NCBI GenBank assembly: GCA_026400355.1
Contig: JAPLPE010000022.1
Span: 1-64,000 of the forward strand
Source: Rhodobacterales bacterium
GTDB taxonomy: Bacteria > Pseudomonadota > Alphaproteobacteria > Rhodobacterales > Rhodobacteraceae
DNA length: 64,000 bases
Direction: 5' to 3'
Part shown: positions 8,628 through 16,940 of the stretch, piece by piece
Layout of the letters: the number at the start of each line of letters is the position of its first letter
Numbering within the stretch: the stretch's first letter is position 1
The notes under the pieces: generated by a model
Told to the model about the DNA's origin: nothing
The model's input: only the letters and a program-made list of their open reading frames with translations
Databases searched by the model: none
Translations under genes and position numbers: made by a program

Positions 8628-10188
8628 GGGTGGCCTCCTTTGCGGTCAGGGCTTTCTGGATTTCGATCTGAAGGCGGCGCTCGGCGACCTGCAGGGCGTG
8701 TTCGGGGTCTGTCTCGGACGGATCGTCAAGATCGGCGCGGTCCAGCGTCTGGTGCGCGCGGCCATCGGCCATCACGAGGATACGGTCACAGGCTGTCAGC
8801 AGTTCCGACAACTCCGAAGAGATGAAGATCACCCCTTTGCCCGACTGGGCGAGGTCGCGGACAAGGCGGATGATTTCGGACTTTGATCCGATGTCGATGC
8901 CCGCCGTCGGTTCGTCGAGGATCAGGATATCGGGATCGGTGGCCAGCCATTTGCCGATCACCACCTTCTGCTGATTGCCGCCCGACAGGGTCGAGACGGC
9001 GTGGTCGCGGCTGGCCGTCCTGACCGAAAGCCTTGTGATCATCGCATCGGTCAGGTCGCGGGCCCTGGCCCTGTCAACCATACCCCGGCGCGAGATGCGG
9101 CCGATCACGGCCATGACCATGTTATCGCTGACGCTTTGCGCCGGGATTATACCTTGCGTGGCCCGCGCCTCGGGCACGAGTGCAACACCGTGGGCGATGG
9201 CCTCGGACGGGCGGCGGGGGGTGACCTTTTCGCCCTTGATGCGGATTTCCCCTGCAATGGCGGGTTCCACCCCCGCGATGACACGCGCCAGCGCCGAACG
9301 GCCCGACCCCAGCAGACCGGCCAGACCCAGCACCTCGCCCCGGTGGAGCGTCAGGTTCACGTTTTCGGGCTTGTGGGGGCCGGAGACGCCACGGAGTTCG
9401 AGGAGCACTTCGCCGCGAAAGACATCGACGCGTGCCACATCGGACAGGCCCTTGGACCGTTTGCCGACGATGTGTTCGATCATCACATCGACCGGCAGGT
9501 CGGCCATCGGCGCGGTGATGACGTGCCGCCCGTCGCGCAGGATCGTGGCGCGGTCAGCGATGCGGGCGATTTCGTCCATGCGGTGGCTGACATAGATCAC
9601 GGCCACGCCCTTGGCCGTCAGCTTGCGCAGAAAGGTGAAAAGCCGTTCCACATCCGACACGGCAAGGGCCGTCGACGGTTCGTCAAGGATCAGGACTCGG
9701 GCGTCCTGGCTGATCGCCTTCGCAATTTCGGTAAGCTGCTTTTGCCCGGCGCCAAGGTCGCCCACGATGGCGCGTGGGTTCACCCGCACCCCGAGCATGT
9801 CAAAGATCGCCTGGGCGCGGGTGATGCTGTCGGCGTCGTCGATCAGGCCGCGCGCATTGCGGGCCTCGCGCGTCAGAAACACGTTCTGCGCCACGGTCAG
9901 CGTCGGGACGAGCGAGAGTTCCTGAAAGTTCATCGCGATCCCCGCCGCCCGCGCGCCTTCGGGCGAATGCGCGGCAAGCGGTTTGCCATTCACGAGGATC
10001 TCGCCCGCGTTTGGCACATGGACACCATTCAGGACCTTGAGAATGGTGGATTTTCCCGCCCCGTTGCCGCCCAGGAGGGCGTGAACCTCGCCTGCCTGAA
10101 CCTCGAAATCGACGGAGTCGAGCGCACGGACGCCGCCGAAGGATTTCGAGATTCCGGTCATGTGGACGGCCGGGACGGGGGTGGTCAT
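8620..10188 (-). CDS. Sugar ABC transporter ATP-binding protein with two nucleotide-binding domains (RbsA/MglA family)
   Basis: A 522-residue CUT2 ATPase with two ABC domains. The first has Walker A GGNGAGKST, a signature region LGAGQKQ and Walker B LILDEPS; the second has the typical degenerate P-loop GLLGSGRSA and signature LSGGNQQK followed by LILDEPTAG. The degenerate second P-loop is normal for this family. Start at 10188 is an ATG that shares its A with the TGA of the upstream dehydrogenase gene and has GGAGAAGG just before it. It powers uptake of the sugar bound by the periplasmic protein at 11408-12520. Confidence 0.93.
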   Translation of the reverse strand: MTTPVPAVHMTGISKSFGGVRALDSVDFEVQAGEVHALLGGNGAGKSTILKVLNGVHVPNAGEILVNGKPLAAHSPEGARAAGIAMNFQELSLVPTLTVAQNVFLTREARNARGLIDDADSITRAQAIFDMLGVRVNPRAIVGDLGAGQKQLTEIAKAISQDARVLILDEPSTALAVSDVERLFTFLRKLTAKGVAVIYVSHRMDEIARIADRATILRDGRHVITAPMADLPVDVMIEHIVGKRSKGLSDVARVDVFRGEVLLELRGVSGPHKPENVNLTLHRGEVLGLAGLLGSGRSALARVIAGVEPAIAGEIRIKGEKVTPRRPSEAIAHGVALVPEARATQGIIPAQSVSDNMVMAVIGRISRRGMVDRARARDLTDAMITRLSVRTASRDHAVSTLSGGNQQKVVIGKWLATDPDILILDEPTAGIDIGSKSEIIRLVRDLAQSGKGVIFISSELSELLTACDRILVMADGRAHQTLDRADLDDPSETDPEHALQVAERRLQIEIQKALTAKEATHG

Positions 10189-11351
10189 CACACCTTCTCC
10201 CACGCGCCTGTTTCGCCGGACCGGATCAGCGCGTCGGCGACGAGTTCGGTCAGCAAGCCGTCATCAAAGTTCGGGCTGGGCTGGCGGTTGGTGGCGATGG
10301 CGGTAAAGAAGTCGAAGCATTCGACGATCTTGGTTTCGGAATAGCCGATGCCAAGGCCGGGGATCGGCCAGAGACCGCCGCCATAGGGATGGGCGGGGCC
10401 GGTGTAGATGGTGCGGAACCCCCGGGCATCGGCGGGGTCGTCGGCGAACATCACCTGGAGTTCGTCGCGGCGTTCATAGTTGAAGTGGATCGACCCCTTC
10501 GTGCCGTGGATTTCCAGCGTGATGAAGTTATTGCGTCCCCAGGCGTTGCGGGTGGCTTCGAGGCTGCCGATGGCACCATTGCCAAAGCGGAGCATCGAGA
10601 CGACTTCGTCATCCACATCGACGGGGGCGCGTTCGGCATCGGCGGATTTCTCGGACGCGCCCAGCTTGTCGACGCCGCCCTGCTGGATGGGGCGGGTGGT
10701 GACGTAGGTTTTGGTCATCGCGATGACTTCGGCGATGGGGCCGACGAGGTAGTGGGCCAGGTCTACAACGTGGGTGCCTATGTCCCCCACGGTGCCGGAG
10801 CCTGCGATCCTTTTCTGGAACCGCCAGGACAGGGGGCCGTTTTCATCCGCCGACCAGTCCTGCAGATAGGTGCCGCGGAAGTTCAGGATGCGACCGATGC
10901 GGCCTTCGTCGATGAATTTCTTGGCCAGCGCCACGGCGGGCGTGCGGCGATAGTTGAAGGCCACCATGTGGATGATGCCGGCTGCACGGGCCGCCTCGGT
11001 CATGGCGCGGGCTTCTTCGACCGTTCGGGCCAGGGGCTTTTCGCAGATGATGTGCTTGCCGGCCCTTGCCGCGGCGATGGCGATTTCGGCATGCACGTTA
11101 TTGGGGGTGCAGATATCGACCACGTCGATATCGGGCCGGGTCACGACGCTGCGCCAGTCGCTTGAGGCTTCGTCAAAGCCGAACCTGTCGCGGGCGGTTT
11201 CGGCTGCGCCGTCGGTGACATCGACGACGACCTTGCGGTGGGGAATGGCCGGGGCGGGCCAGAAGAACATCGGCATCGCTGCATAGGCCATGGCATGCGC
11301 CTTGCCCATGAAGCCGCCGCCGATCATGGCAACGTTCATCGTGCGGGTCAT
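10188..11351 (-). CDS. Gfo/Idh/MocA oxidoreductase, levoglucosan-dehydrogenase-like
   Basis: An NAD(P)-dependent sugar dehydrogenase of 387 residues: Rossmann motif GGGFMG at residues 9-14, the EKPLA motif near residue 104 that supplies the catalytic Lys, and a C-terminal alpha/beta domain with GTHVVDLAHY. From memory, long stretches (the AAMPMFFWPAP segment, TYLQDWSAD, YTGPAHPYG) are shared with levoglucosan dehydrogenase LgdA of Pseudarthrobacter, which oxidises C3 of 1,6-anhydroglucose. I could not align them, so the substrate call is tentative. It is co-transcribed with a complete CUT2 sugar importer and a sugar isomerase-type gene, consistent with uptake followed by 3-oxidation. Confidence 0.9.
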   Translation of the reverse strand: MTRTMNVAMIGGGFMGKAHAMAYAAMPMFFWPAPAIPHRKVVVDVTDGAAETARDRFGFDEASSDWRSVVTRPDIDVVDICTPNNVHAEIAIAAARAGKHIICEKPLARTVEEARAMTEAARAAGIIHMVAFNYRRTPAVALAKKFIDEGRIGRILNFRGTYLQDWSADENGPLSWRFQKRIAGSGTVGDIGTHVVDLAHYLVGPIAEVIAMTKTYVTTRPIQQGGVDKLGASEKSADAERAPVDVDDEVVSMLRFGNGAIGSLEATRNAWGRNNFITLEIHGTKGSIHFNYERRDELQVMFADDPADARGFRTIYTGPAHPYGGGLWPIPGLGIGYSETKIVECFDFFTAIATNRQPSPNFDDGLLTELVADALIRSGETGAWEKV

Positions 11352-11373
11352 CGTATCTCTCCGGGGGTTTGGG

Positions 11374-11400
11374 GGCCGGGCCGCAAGGGGCTACCCGGCC
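11374..11400 (-). terminator. Stem-loop between binding-protein and dehydrogenase genes (possible attenuator)
   Basis: Arms GGCCGGG and CCCGGCC pair perfectly across a 13-base loop, directly after the binding-protein stop in the direction of transcription. There is no T run. Such hairpins often protect the binding-protein part of the message or reduce readthrough so that the binding protein is made in excess. Confidence 0.45.
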
Positions 11401-11407
11401 TTGCAGG

Positions 11408-12520
11408 TCAGTTCATCGAGTTGATGATGTTTTCGGTCGCTGGTGCGGCATAGACCGTCTGCCAGGCGTCAAGGAGGTTGTCCTTGGTCACTGGCAGGGC
11501 AGGCACGGCGACAAAGCCCGGAGCCTCTTTGTCGAGCAGGCCGTAGCCGGCCAGAATCGCCTCGGTCACGCCTTGGTCGTAGGGGCGCTGCGCACCCACA
11601 CCCTTGACCATGCCACCCTGCGCCATGCTGATGGCGACATTTTCCCCAAGATCGATCGTGGTAATGATCAGATCATCGCGTCCGGCGGCGCGGGCGGCCG
11701 AGATGACGCCTTCGGCAGGCACGTCCCAGACGGCCCAGATCGCATCAATTTCAGGGTGTGCCGTAAGCATCGCCCCAGCGGCGCGGTCGGCGTCACCGGT
11801 GAAATCGGGTCCGCCGATGCCCTGCTCATCGACGATGGTCATGCCAGGATAGTCGGCAGCGATGGTCGCCTTGAACCCGTCATAGCGCTGCTTTGTCACG
11901 AAGAAGTCGGCGGCGTGGAACACAAGCCCGACTTCGCCTTCGCCGTTCAGGGCCTGCGCCATGAGATGGGCGGCGGCAACCCCGTTGCCGTAGTTATCCG
12001 CCGAAACGACCGAGACATAGTCCTGTCCGGCCACGAAACCTGCTGGCACATTGTCCATGAAGACCATCGTCACGCCGGCATCCACGGCTGCGCGATAGGC
12101 GGTGGCGGTGGCAACCGGGTCGGTCGGGATCGAGACGATAATGTCGGGCGACTGGGCCATGACGGTTTCAATGTTGGCGACCTGTGTTTCAGGCTTGAAA
12201 CCAGCGTCGGTCACGGCGATCACTTCGATGCCCATCGCTTCAAACTGCGTTTGCAGCCCGTTGATCTGTGCGCGGGACCAGTCGTTGCCGCCGTAGTGCA
12301 TGACGATGGCAGCAGTAGCGCCCATTTCGCGGATCTGGGCCAGTTCTGCGTCTGACAAAGTCACTGCCGAAGCGGGCGACGGTGCCTCGCCGCTGGGTCC
12401 TGTGGAAAGGACGGTATCAGCGAGCGCGGCAAGGGCCGCTGCCGGATCGGCCATGGCAGGTGTCGTAAAGGCAAACGCTATCAGCGCTGCGGACCCCATA
12501 AGGGTGCGGCGGGTCAACAT
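11408..12520 (-). CDS. Periplasmic sugar-binding protein of the CUT2 ABC importer
   Basis: A 370-residue protein with an N-terminal Met-Leu-Thr-Arg-Arg region, hydrophobic core and Ala-Met-Ala cleavage site near residue 25, so it is exported. The rest is a type I periplasmic binding fold (ribose-binding class) with DNVPAGF and VVSADNYG at the inter-domain hinge. The start has GGAGG eight bases upstream. It delivers a sugar to the transporter encoded downstream. It is clearly homologous to the leaderless protein at 14961-15983: the DNVP-G, SADN and AADFF motifs occur in the same order. Confidence 0.92.
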   Translation of the reverse strand: MLTRRTLMGSAALIAFAFTTPAMADPAAALAALADTVLSTGPSGEAPSPASAVTLSDAELAQIREMGATAAIVMHYGGNDWSRAQINGLQTQFEAMGIEVIAVTDAGFKPETQVANIETVMAQSPDIIVSIPTDPVATATAYRAAVDAGVTMVFMDNVPAGFVAGQDYVSVVSADNYGNGVAAAHLMAQALNGEGEVGLVFHAADFFVTKQRYDGFKATIAADYPGMTIVDEQGIGGPDFTGDADRAAGAMLTAHPEIDAIWAVWDVPAEGVISAARAAGRDDLIITTIDLGENVAISMAQGGMVKGVGAQRPYDQGVTEAILAGYGLLDKEAPGFVAVPALPVTKDNLLDAWQTVYAAPATENIINSMN

Positions 12521-12552
12521 GGTAGTCTCCTCCCTGGAGATGTGATGGGCGG

Positions 12553-13365
12553 TCAGGCCCGGTTGAGAAAATCGAAGCTGAGGCGGGCGCCTTGGGCCGG
12601 GTCGGGCCAGGCATCCAGCTCCACGCAGACCCAGCCGGCAAAGCCGGTGCTGCGCATCGCATCGAGGATCGGGCCGGTCGGCACGTCACCCCGGTCAAGC
12701 GGCGTGAAGGCAAAGGGGTCGCGCTGGAACCCTTTGAGATGAATGTAGGAAATGCGCGGCGCAAGATCGCGGATCAGTTGCGCAGGATCGCCCCCGGCGG
12801 CAGCGAGATGCGCCGTATCGGGGCAGAAGTCGATCGCGGTCAGGTCGAAGATGCGGGCCACTTCGATGGGGCCCTCGACGATGGTGGACAGGTGCGGGTG
12901 GTAATGCGCCCGAAGGCCCCGCGCGTCTGCCAGATCCTTGACCCGGTCCAGCGCCGCGCCCAGCTTGTCATAATCCGGGCCGCGCGTGCCGTTGAAACGT
13001 TTCGCCCCGCCGCCCACCACCAGATGCGGCGCGCCAAGTTCGGCGGCGCGGTCGGCGGCGCGGGTGACGCGGGCCAGTTCCTCGGGCAGGATATCGTCGA
13101 AGATGAAGTTGCCGCCTGCATAGGTGGCGACAAGTTGCAGACCGTTGGCCGCCAACATGGTCCGCATGTCTGTGGCACTGACATCCAGAAGGTTGCCGTC
13201 GAACATTTCGACACCTTCATAGCCTGCTGCGGCGATCTCGGCACAGGCGCGGTCCATGTCGCCGAACGTGCGATAACTTAGCTGTGTGACCGAGGTCACG
13301 CCGACGGCATTGCCGCCGAGGGCACCCCAGCAATTGGCGTGATAGGCCAGTTTCCAGTCTGACAT
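12553..13365 (-). CDS. Sugar phosphate isomerase/epimerase family TIM-barrel protein (AP endonuclease 2 fold)
   Basis: A 270-residue xylose-isomerase-like barrel starting Met-Ser-Asp-Trp-Lys at 13365, with GGGAGAG upstream; an in-frame extension to 14040 would cross the divergent promoter region and overlap the ROK gene, so it is rejected. Metal-site segments typical of the fold are present (YEGVEMFDG, HYHPHLST, DFCPDTAHLA and a late HLKGF), giving Glu, His and Asp ligands. Members isomerise, epimerise or beta-eliminate keto-sugars. If the neighbouring dehydrogenase makes a 3-keto-anhydrosugar, this protein is the natural candidate for the following elimination step. First gene of the minus-strand operon. 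Confidence 0.88.
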   Translation of the reverse strand: MSDWKLAYHANCWGALGGNAVGVTSVTQLSYRTFGDMDRACAEIAAAGYEGVEMFDGNLLDVSATDMRTMLAANGLQLVATYAGGNFIFDDILPEELARVTRAADRAAELGAPHLVVGGGAKRFNGTRGPDYDKLGAALDRVKDLADARGLRAHYHPHLSTIVEGPIEVARIFDLTAIDFCPDTAHLAAAGGDPAQLIRDLAPRISYIHLKGFQRDPFAFTPLDRGDVPTGPILDAMRSTGFAGWVCVELDAWPDPAQGARLSFDFLNRA

Positions 13366-13446
13366 CAGCTCTCTCCCCCTCATCTCCGGCCCAACGGGGT
13401 TTCCGCGAACCGCTCCTCCTCTTGGCCTCATCGGCCGATGCCGGTG

Positions 13447-13475
13447 TCGATATGCCCTGTTGCAACCCAAGTCAA
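13447..13475 (-). promoter_or_regulatory. Sigma-70-type promoter for the sugar operon
   Basis: On the minus strand TTGACT (13475-13470) and TATCGA (13452-13447) are separated by exactly 17 bases and lie about 80 bp upstream of the start at 13365. This is the only good match in the divergent region on this strand. Confidence 0.55.
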
Positions 13476-13500
13476 CTGTATTTCGATTTAAGCCACACAT

Positions 13501-13530
13501 CTTTTGCTTTTTTAATGCAAAAGATTTTGC
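13501..13530. promoter_or_regulatory. Candidate ROK repressor operator: overlapping inverted repeats
   Basis: CTTTTGC (13501-13507) is the exact inverse of GCAAAAG (13517-13523), and GCAAAA/TTTTGC (13517-13530) forms a second palindrome around a 2-base centre. The shared half-site lets two dimers bind side by side or compete. The block is strikingly AT-rich, sits between the divergent ROK and sugar-operon genes, and ends right where the ROK reading frame begins. This is typical of an autoregulated sugar repressor site. Confidence 0.55.
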
Positions 13531-14964
13531 TTGAACGACCAAAGCTGGCTTTGTATCTCTCTGGGCCATGTCCTGACGGAGCCCCCATTGGCCCTCTTTG
13601 CCACCGAACCCCCCGATCCGATTCGCCCTCGCGGCAAGGGACGTCCCCGCACGGCCGAGACGGCTGCGCCTTCGCTTGTTGATCTGCTGAACCTTGTCCG
13701 GGCCGACGGCGCGACGACACGGCAGGATCTGGAACGGCGCAGCGAACTGGGCCGGGCTGTCGTGGCAGACCGGCTTGCCATGCTGACCGATCTGGGCCTT
13801 GTGAACGACAGCGAGCTTGGCACGGCGACCGGAGGACGCGCGCCACGCCTGGTGCGGTTTGCGGCCCGCCGGGCAGCGGTGCTGGTCGCCACGCTTGACC
13901 AGACGGCGATTGGCGTCGGACTGGCTGACCTTGCGGGAAACCTTCTGACCGAACACCATGAAGCTGCCGATCTTGCCGGACCGCCGGCCAAGATCGCGGA
14001 GCGACTGGGCGCGCTGTTCCGCTGGACCTGCGAACGCCACGCGCCGCCAGGCGGGATCTGGGGCATGTCACTGTCGGTGCCGGGAACGGTCCCTGCTGCG
14101 GACAGTGACGGCTATCTAGCGACAACCCCGCCAGTCATGCCTGCCTGGGAAGGCTTTCACCTGGTCGAAACGCTGACCCGCGACTTTGGCGTCCCGCTCT
14201 GGATGCGATCGAGCATCGAGACGATGACCATGGGGGAACTGCATGCTGGCGCGGGTCAGGGTCTGCAAAGCCTGTTGTTCATAAAGGTCGGTCGCCGCAT
14301 CGGCGCGGGGCTGGTCGCGGACGGACGGCTTTACCGCGGGGCACAGGGTGCGGCGGGCCTGATCGGATCGCTGCCGGTCCAGGCGGGCGAACGGAACGGC
14401 ACGCTGGACGCGCTCGCCGGATCAGACCGGATCGAGGCCGAGGGCCTGACCGCGGCACAGGACGGGCGAAGCCCGATCCTTGCCGACATCCTGCGCCGTG
14501 GCGGTGCGATCACCGCCATCGAGGTTTCGCAGGCCGCGCAGATGGGCGACCCTATCCTTTCGGCGATCCTGTCCGAAGCGGGACATCTGATCGGGCAGGT
14601 GACGGCGACGCTGGCCAACATGCTGAACCCGGATCTTATCGTCCTGTCAGGGTCTGTCGTTCAGACAAACGACATCATCCTCGCCGCCGTGCGTGAGGCA
14701 GTTTATGGTGCCTCGCATCCGCTGGTGACGCGTGACCTGCGCATTATCCGGTCCCAACTTGGCAGTTCGGCGGGACTTGTGGGCGCTGCGCGGGTTGCCT
14801 CGGAGGCGCTTTTCGCGCCCCCTTTCCTCAAGGACTGGATCATGCAGGCAAGCCCGACCGCGCATCCGGGGTTTGCCGCGCATCTGGCACGCCTCACATC
14901 TGCCAGGCCCCCTGCCCCGGCGGCTGCCCCCCCGCCCGCCCCTGCGACTGGAGCCACACCATGA
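13531..14964 (+). CDS. ROK family transcriptional regulator
   Basis: About 477 residues: an N-terminal winged helix-turn-helix (roughly residues 48-95, with LLNLVRADGATTRQDL and a GLV wing), then the ROK sugar-kinase-like domain with a Gly-Arg-Arg-Ile-Gly-Ala-Gly loop and a Pro-Asp-Leu-Ile-Val-Leu-Ser-Gly segment, and a proline/alanine-rich tail. The cysteine-rich zinc motif of many ROK proteins is not evident. The frame opens with TTG at 13531 next to the operator palindrome; a second TTG at 13588 is possible and no ATG exists in this part of the frame. It probably represses the divergent sugar operon and responds to its sugar. The stop overlaps the next start by 4 bp. Confidence 0.85.
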   Translation: MNDQSWLCISLGHVLTEPPLALFATEPPDPIRPRGKGRPRTAETAAPSLVDLLNLVRADGATTRQDLERRSELGRAVVADRLAMLTDLGLVNDSELGTATGGRAPRLVRFAARRAAVLVATLDQTAIGVGLADLAGNLLTEHHEAADLAGPPAKIAERLGALFRWTCERHAPPGGIWGMSLSVPGTVPAADSDGYLATTPPVMPAWEGFHLVETLTRDFGVPLWMRSSIETMTMGELHAGAGQGLQSLLFIKVGRRIGAGLVADGRLYRGAQGAAGLIGSLPVQAGERNGTLDALAGSDRIEAEGLTAAQDGRSPILADILRRGGAITAIEVSQAAQMGDPILSAILSEAGHLIGQVTATLANMLNPDLIVLSGSVVQTNDIILAAVREAVYGASHPLVTRDLRIIRSQLGSSAGLVGAARVASEALFAPPFLKDWIMQASPTAHPGFAAHLARLTSARPPAPAAAPPPAPATGATP

Positions 14965-15983
14965 CGATCTCCGGTCTTGGACCGCACGGCGAACGCGCCG
15001 CGCCACCCGAGCGTGTCGCCCTCTTGCCCGAGGACCGCGACGCCGCCAAGGCTGCGGGCTTGCGCATTGCGATCGTCCTTCATACGCTTGCCAGCGACTG
15101 GGCGCGTCAGCTTGTCAGCGGGATGGTCGGCATCTTCGGGGACTGTGGTGCAGCAGTCATCGACGTGGTCGACTGCAGCTTTTCCCATGAACGCCAGGTC
15201 GCGGCACTTGACCAACTGATCGCGCAACGTCCCGATGCCATCATCTCGCTTCCGGTCGCCAACGAACAGGTCTCGGCCGCGCATGCACGCGTCTCGGCGG
15301 CGGGAATACGGCTGCTTCTTCTCGACAATGTTCCCACGGGGCTCTTGCCCGGAACACATTACGCCGCGCTCGTTTCGGCCGACAACTTTGGCCTGGGCAA
15401 GATGGCAGCAATCGGAATTGCATCGCATCTGCCCTTGGGGGCACATGTGGGCGTTCTGGGATATGCCGCTGATTTCTTTGCCACAAATGAACGCGAGATC
15501 GCCTTTACCGAATGGATGGCGGCGCATCGCAGCGACATCAACCTCCATGTCACCCGGTTCGGACGCATCGACGAGGCCGCCGACCTTGCCGCCGGTGTCA
15601 TGCGCGATCATCCCGACCTCGCCGGGCTTTTTGTGGTGTGGGATACGCCCGCGCTCGCCGCTGTGACGCGCCTGGCCGAGGGGGGGCACATCCCGGCCGT
15701 GGCGACCGTCGATCTTGGCGAGGCGGTTGCGACCGAACTGGCCCGAGGTCGCGGATTCGTGAGCATCGCCGCGCAACAGCCCTTCCTGCAGGGTGTCGCT
15801 GCCGCGGAAACGGTCATCCTGAGCCTGCTGAACCGGTCCATTCCCGCCTGGATCGCCCTGCCCGGCATCGCCGTCACCCGGGACAATGTGGTCGAAAGCT
15901 TCCAGACCATCTGGCGCCAGCCCGCCCCCCGCGACGTGCTCGTTTCGCTTGGCCTGAAGACAGGGGTGGATCGGCCGATCTGA
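14961..15983 (+). CDS. Type I periplasmic-binding-fold protein lacking a signal peptide, coupled to the ROK regulator
   Basis: A 340-residue protein homologous to the exported binding protein at 11408-12520 over most of its length (DNVPTG, VSADNFG, AADFFAT, VVWDTPA and a late VTRDNVVE). The N-terminus is charged and hydrophilic, starts Met-Thr-Ile-Ser-Gly-Leu-Gly, and has no hydrophobic core or cleavage site, so it should stay in the cytoplasm. No helix-turn-helix is visible either, so it is not a LacI-type regulator. Its ATG overlaps the ROK stop (ATGA), so the two are made together. A sugar-sensing partner for ROK is my inference; a decayed second binding protein is the alternative. Confidence 0.8.
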   Translation: MTISGLGPHGERAAPPERVALLPEDRDAAKAAGLRIAIVLHTLASDWARQLVSGMVGIFGDCGAAVIDVVDCSFSHERQVAALDQLIAQRPDAIISLPVANEQVSAAHARVSAAGIRLLLLDNVPTGLLPGTHYAALVSADNFGLGKMAAIGIASHLPLGAHVGVLGYAADFFATNEREIAFTEWMAAHRSDINLHVTRFGRIDEAADLAAGVMRDHPDLAGLFVVWDTPALAAVTRLAEGGHIPAVATVDLGEAVATELARGRGFVSIAAQQPFLQGVAAAETVILSLLNRSIPAWIALPGIAVTRDNVVESFQTIWRQPAPRDVLVSLGLKTGVDRPI

Positions 15984-16092
15984 TCACTGCGCACGCAAGG
16001 TTGGGTGCCATGCGCCATGGCGCGCGCTGACCTCTTGGGTCGCGTGCGCCATGACGCTTTGGCCCTTCAGGGCCAGTCCGGCTCGGGTGGGA

Positions 16093-16330
16093 TCAGGGGG
16101 TGTCGGAAGATTTGCGCGTACAGCTTTGGGCCAGCCGGTCGCTCTCGCCGTTCATCTCAAGGATGTTGACGTCGCGGGTGAGGCGGTCGAAGAGGGCCGC
16201 GGTCAGGCGTTCGGAGCAGAAGACCTCGGTCCTTTCGTCGAACGCCAGGTTGCCGGTGATCAGCGTGGCGCCGCGCTCGCAGCGTCAGAAGATCATCTCG
16301 AACAGCAGATCGGCGCCGGTTCTGGACAGC
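16093..16330 (-). pseudogene. Remnant of IS21-family istB (ATP-binding transposition helper)
   Basis: Read on the minus strand, the segment encodes the C-terminal third of IstB: ADLLFEMIF, then an in-frame TGA where an arginine codon is expected, then RCERGATLITGNLAFDE, SERLTAALFDRLT and ILEMNGES, ending at a TGA at 16093-16095. The N-terminal P-loop half and the istA transposase are missing. The upstream edge falls where the duplicated RTX segment begins, so the element or its deletion probably marks a recombination breakpoint. Confidence 0.75.
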
Positions 16331-16753
16331 GACATGACGCTTGTCCATGCCGACCTGGGGTGGCGGCGTGTCGAGACGGATTACGGCTATGCGATCGAGT
16401 TCGAGACGGGCGAGGAACTCCGCTATGGCGTGGTCAAGGAAGGGGTGGGATCGGCCAACATCAACCTTGACACGCTGGTGCTGGACGGCGCGACGGGCGA
16501 TTCCCGCGCCAACATCCTGATCGCGACGGGGCATAGCCGTTCGGTCCAGATTTCGGGCGGCGGCAACAACGTGCTCCGTCGGCGGCGCGGGATGATCCCG
16601 GGCTGGCCGGGGCACCCGTGGGCGGGTGGCAAGCGGCACGTGCAGTGCGGGTCGGGACGTCCCCTCCCGGTTGCAGGGAATCGTTGACAGGCGCGGCGGG
16701 AGACGCAATCGTGAAGAAAGGGTTAACGCGGGGTATGGAATACCTGACTTGGG
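16329..16753 (+). repeat. First copy of a ~425-bp duplication of an RTX gene end
   Basis: From 16329 this segment is nearly identical to 18627-19053, including the stop codon and about 65 bp beyond. It codes for the final ~118 residues of the calcium-binding protein (MTLVHADLGWRR onward) but has no own start, so it is an orphan C-terminus. Relative to the other copy it lacks one codon in the GGDGND repeat (here GGGNN) and shows scattered substitutions that become denser after the stop. The 5' edge abuts the istB remnant. Confidence 0.85.
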
Positions 16754-16940
16754 CCCCTCGTTGGGGTCGTGTAAAGGTCCGCGGATTGCGCGCAAGAGAG
16801 CCTGAGGGAGAATGGTCCGGAGCAGCACTGGTCCGGCATGCGCGGCAAGGGGGAGAGGCGGATGAGCGCGGGGATCGGATTGGCGGGTCTTTATGAATTG
16901 CAGTCGACGTACTTGGACGACGGCGCGGAGCGGGGAGGAC

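Noticed and set aside
9001-10344. Long plus-strand frame of over 440 codons opposite the sugar ABC ATPase gene
   Set aside because: It is the antisense shadow of a clear two-domain ATPase gene in GC-rich DNA, with no ribosome site and Arg/His/Gly-rich composition.
12553-14040. Extended start for the sugar isomerase/epimerase gene reaching 14040
   Set aside because: It would cross the divergent promoter and overlap the ROK gene antisense; ATG 13365 has its own ribosome site and fits family length.
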